This document shows positions 5,215 to 6,951 of a stretch of 6,951 nucleotides of DNA, in pieces. Source of the stretch: Friedmanniella sp. GTDB lineage: Bacteria > Actinomycetota > Actinomycetes > Propionibacteriales > Propionibacteriaceae. Location: contig JAOPXW010000101.1 of the NCBI GenBank assembly GCA_025964935.1, forward strand, positions 1 to 6,951, given 5' to 3'. How positions within the stretch are numbered: the stretch's first letter is position 1; every line of letters begins with the position of its first letter. The translations under genes and the position numbers were made by a program. The notes below the pieces were generated by a model. The model was given only the letters and a program-made list of their open reading frames with translations. It was not told the DNA's origin and searched no databases.

Positions 5215-6579
5215 TCACATCCTCTCGAAGCCGCGGCGCAGCTCCCAGTCGGTGACCGCCGCGTCGAAGGCGGCCAGCTCGACGTCGGCCATGTTGGTGT
5301 AGTGGTCGACGACCTCGTCGCCGAAGGCGGCGCGGGCCACCGCCGAGCCCGTGAACGCATCGCGGGCCTGCAGCAGCGTACGGGGCACCGTCGGCAGACC
5401 GGAGGTGTAGGCGTTGCCGGTCAGCTCCGGGCCCAGGCTGAGACCCTGGTCGATCCCGTGCAGCCCACCCGCCAGCATGGCCGCCAGGGCCAGGTAGGGG
5501 TTGACGTCGCCCCCGGGCACCCGGTTCTCCAGCCGGGCTCCGGGGCCGCGGCCGACCAGGCGTACGGCGCAGGTCCGGTTGTCGGCCCCCCAGGCGATGG
5601 TGGTCGGGGCGAAGGAGCCGGCCGCGAAGCGCTTGTAGGAGTTGACGTTGGGGGCGTACAGCAGGGTCAGCTCGGACATGGTGGCCAGCAGCCCGGCCAC
5701 GAACGAGTCGTACAGCGGGGTCCGCCGGCCGTCCTCCCAGAACACGGTGCTGCCGTCGGCGCCCCGCAGCGAGAGGTGGATGTGGCAGGAGTTGCCCTCC
5801 CGCTCGTCGTACTTGGACATGAAGGTCAGGGACTGCCCGTGCTGCGCGGCCACCTCCTTGGCGACGGTCTTGTAGACCACGTGGTTGTCCGCCGTGGTCA
5901 TGGCGTCGTTGTAGAGGAAGCCGATCTCGTGCTGGCCCCGGTTGCACTCCCCCTTGGCCGACTCGACGTCCATCCCGGCGGCGTACATGGTGTTGCGGAG
6001 GTCGCGCAGCAGCGGCTCGACCCGGCTGGTGCCCAGGATGGAGTAGTCGACGTTGTACTGGTTCACCGGGCGCAGGCCGCGGTAGCCGGCGTCCCAGGCG
6101 GACTCGTAGGTGTCGGTGAAGGCGATGAACTCCAGCTCCGTGCCCGCGAGCGCCACCCAGCCGCGGTCGGCCAGGCGCTGCAGCTGGGCGGCCAGCACCG
6201 TCCGCGGTGACTGCCGCACCGGGCGGTGGTCGGGCCAGACCAGGTCGCACTGCACCAGGGCGGAGCCGGGCAGGTGCGGCAGCAGCCGGATGGTCGCGAG
6301 GTCGAGGGTGAACTCCAGGTCGCCGTAGCCGGACTCCCACGACGACATCGGGTAGCCGTCCACGGTGTTCATCTCGACGTCGACGGCGAGCAGGTAGTTG
6401 CAGCCCTCGGTGCCCTGCTCGAGGACGTGCTGCACGAAGTAGGCGGCGTGCAGCCGCTTCCCCTGCAGCCGGCCCTGCATGTCGGTGAAGGCCACCACGA
6501 CGGTGTCGATGTCGCCCTCCGAGATCCGGCGCCGCAGGTCGTGGACGCTGAGGTGGCGGTCGTTGCGCAGCGGGTTCAT
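5215..6579 (-). CDS. Glutamine synthetase-family gamma-glutamylamine synthetase (PuuA/GlnA4-like)
   Basis: This 454-residue protein has the glutamine synthetase I fold: an N-terminal beta-grasp domain (about 10-105) and a C-terminal catalytic domain. Metal and substrate residues are retained: GTELEF (Glu148, Glu150), GECNRGQHEIGF (Glu211, Glu218), NSCHIH (His266), KRF (Arg317), DNRT (Arg335), Arg340 and LENRVPG (Glu351, Arg353). Two features of true ammonia-dependent enzymes are lost. The flap segment is AAGSFAP, with Phe323 in place of ammonium-binding Glu327, and the usual GFDGSS loop with Asp50 is not recognisable in DVEMNTVDGYPMSSW. The NLYDLP adenylylation region is replaced by NAYTSGLP. 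By family knowledge (PuuA, PauA, IpuC, Streptomyces GlnA3/GlnA4) such proteins ligate an organic amine to glutamate using ATP. The ATG at 6579 has GGAGG 4 bases upstream. Which amine is used cannot be read directly; ethanolamine or another amino alcohol is my inference from the neighbouring SDR. Confidence 0.93.
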   Translation of the reverse strand: MNPLRNDRHLSVHDLRRRISEGDIDTVVVAFTDMQGRLQGKRLHAAYFVQHVLEQGTEGCNYLLAVDVEMNTVDGYPMSSWESGYGDLEFTLDLATIRLLPHLPGSALVQCDLVWPDHRPVRQSPRTVLAAQLQRLADRGWVALAGTELEFIAFTDTYESAWDAGYRGLRPVNQYNVDYSILGTSRVEPLLRDLRNTMYAAGMDVESAKGECNRGQHEIGFLYNDAMTTADNHVVYKTVAKEVAAQHGQSLTFMSKYDEREGNSCHIHLSLRGADGSTVFWEDGRRTPLYDSFVAGLLATMSELTLLYAPNVNSYKRFAAGSFAPTTIAWGADNRTCAVRLVGRGPGARLENRVPGGDVNPYLALAAMLAGGLHGIDQGLSLGPELTGNAYTSGLPTVPRTLLQARDAFTGSAVARAAFGDEVVDHYTNMADVELAAFDAAVTDWELRRGFERM

Positions 6580-6583
6580 GTCG

Positions 6584-6588
6584 CCTCC
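6584..6588 (-). promoter_or_regulatory. Ribosome binding site deciding the synthetase start
   Basis: GGAGG on the minus strand sits 4 bases before the ATG at 6579. It is the best Shine-Dalgarno match among the operon genes seen here. It selects this start over a longer in-frame extension (to 6702) that would overlap the regulator gene and has no conserved features. Confidence 0.75.
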
Positions 6589-6622
6589 GGGAGAGATCGG
6601 GGTCGGGCGGGACGGGACGGGC

Positions 6623-6951
6623 TCACCGCAGCAGCCCGCGCAGCAGGGCGGCGGTGTCGTCGCAGTGGTTCTCCATCGTGCGCCGGGCGCGGGGCCCGTC
6701 ACCGGCCAGGACCGCGTCGACGATGGCGGCGTGCTGGGCGTTGGAGTGCTCGATGTTGGTCGGCAGGACCGGGATGGCCACCAGCATCTCGTGCAGGTCG
6801 GCCTGGGCCCGGGTCAGCGCCTCCAGCAGCAGGGGCGAGCCGGTGGCCGCCCCCAGGGCCAGGTGCAGCCGGGAGTCCGCCTGTCGGTGGGCGCCCGCGT
6901 CGCCGGCCTGCGCCGCGGCCGCGAGGCTGTCGCGCAGCTGCTGCCGCTCGG
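6623..6951 (-). CDS. FadR-type GntR-family transcriptional regulator, C-terminal FCD domain (partial, N-terminus beyond right edge)
   Basis: The last 108 residues of a regulator are present; the DNA-binding winged helix is outside the window. The fragment is all helical in character and has the FCD ligand-domain pattern: ADSRLHLALGAATGSPLL (fragment Asp25 and His29), QHAAIVDAVLAGDGPRARR (His73) and MENHCDD (His95). Those one Asp and three His residues match the metal-site ligands of the metal-binding FCD subgroup, in which a metal helps bind a carboxylate effector. The stop codon lies 43 bases upstream of the synthetase start on the same strand, and I see no promoter-like hexamers in that gap, so it is probably co-transcribed and locally controls the operon. 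The effector may be a pathway acid or gamma-glutamyl intermediate; this is inference. Without the N-terminus the GntR assignment rests on the FCD domain alone. Confidence 0.88.
   Translation of the reverse strand, partial: ERQQLRDSLAAAAQAGDAGAHRQADSRLHLALGAATGSPLLLEALTRAQADLHEMLVAIPVLPTNIEHSNAQHAAIVDAVLAGDGPRARRTMENHCDDTAALLRGLLR

Noticed and set aside
3768..5255. Long plus-strand open frame of about 495 codons opposite the aldehyde dehydrogenase
   Set aside because: The aldehyde dehydrogenase on the minus strand has all catalytic motifs; the plus-strand product is low-complexity Gly/Val/Gln/His-rich sequence with no family features.
5200..6210. Plus-strand open frame of about 336 codons opposite the synthetase
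   Set aside because: It is a shadow frame: the minus strand encodes a clear glutamine synthetase-family protein, and this translation has no recognisable domain.
5215..6579. Calling the synthetase a housekeeping glutamine synthetase GlnA
   Set aside because: The ammonium-binding Glu is Phe323, the GFDGSS loop is not recognisable, and the operon encodes downstream catabolic enzymes rather than nitrogen-assimilation partners.

Overview
The window is GC-rich throughout, with coding third positions dominated by G or C. The protein types point to an actinomycete, probably near Nocardioides or other Propionibacteriales; that placement is an inference from GC content, gene content and the C-terminal extension of DNA polymerase IV. 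All coding regions look like ordinary chromosomal genes. I see no rRNA, tRNA, CRISPR array, insertion sequence or phage gene.

Left part (1-2264): the 5' part of a glycogen debranching enzyme gene (glgX) runs leftward off the window. A 183-base divergent spacer follows, and then a rightward DNA polymerase IV gene (dinB). The spacer holds the most AT-rich patch I noticed in the window, a possible glgX promoter and a 24-codon reading frame with coding-like base use. The dinB product carries a visible sliding-clamp motif, then a repeat-rich linker and a C-terminal module.

Right part (2287-6951, all minus strand): five tightly spaced genes that read as one transcription unit. In transcription order they are a FadR-type regulator with an FCD ligand domain (3' part only), a glutamine synthetase-family enzyme, an aldehyde dehydrogenase, a short-chain dehydrogenase/reductase and a class I glutamine-amidotransferase-like gamma-glutamyl hydrolase of the PuuD type. 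The gaps are 43, 7, 43 and 16 bases.

How the operon genes fit together: the set matches the logic of gamma-glutamylation catabolism. The synthetase attaches an amine to the gamma-carboxylate of glutamate, dehydrogenases oxidise the amine's carbon chain to a carboxylate, and the hydrolase releases glutamate plus the amino acid product. The synthetase has Phe323 where classical glutamine synthetase has the ammonium-binding Glu327, which argues for an organic amine rather than ammonia. No flavin amine oxidase (PuuB/PauB type) is visible; its place is taken by an SDR. My reading is that the substrate may be an amino alcohol such as ethanolamine, but the sequence does not prove this and a missing oxidase or permease could lie beyond the right edge.
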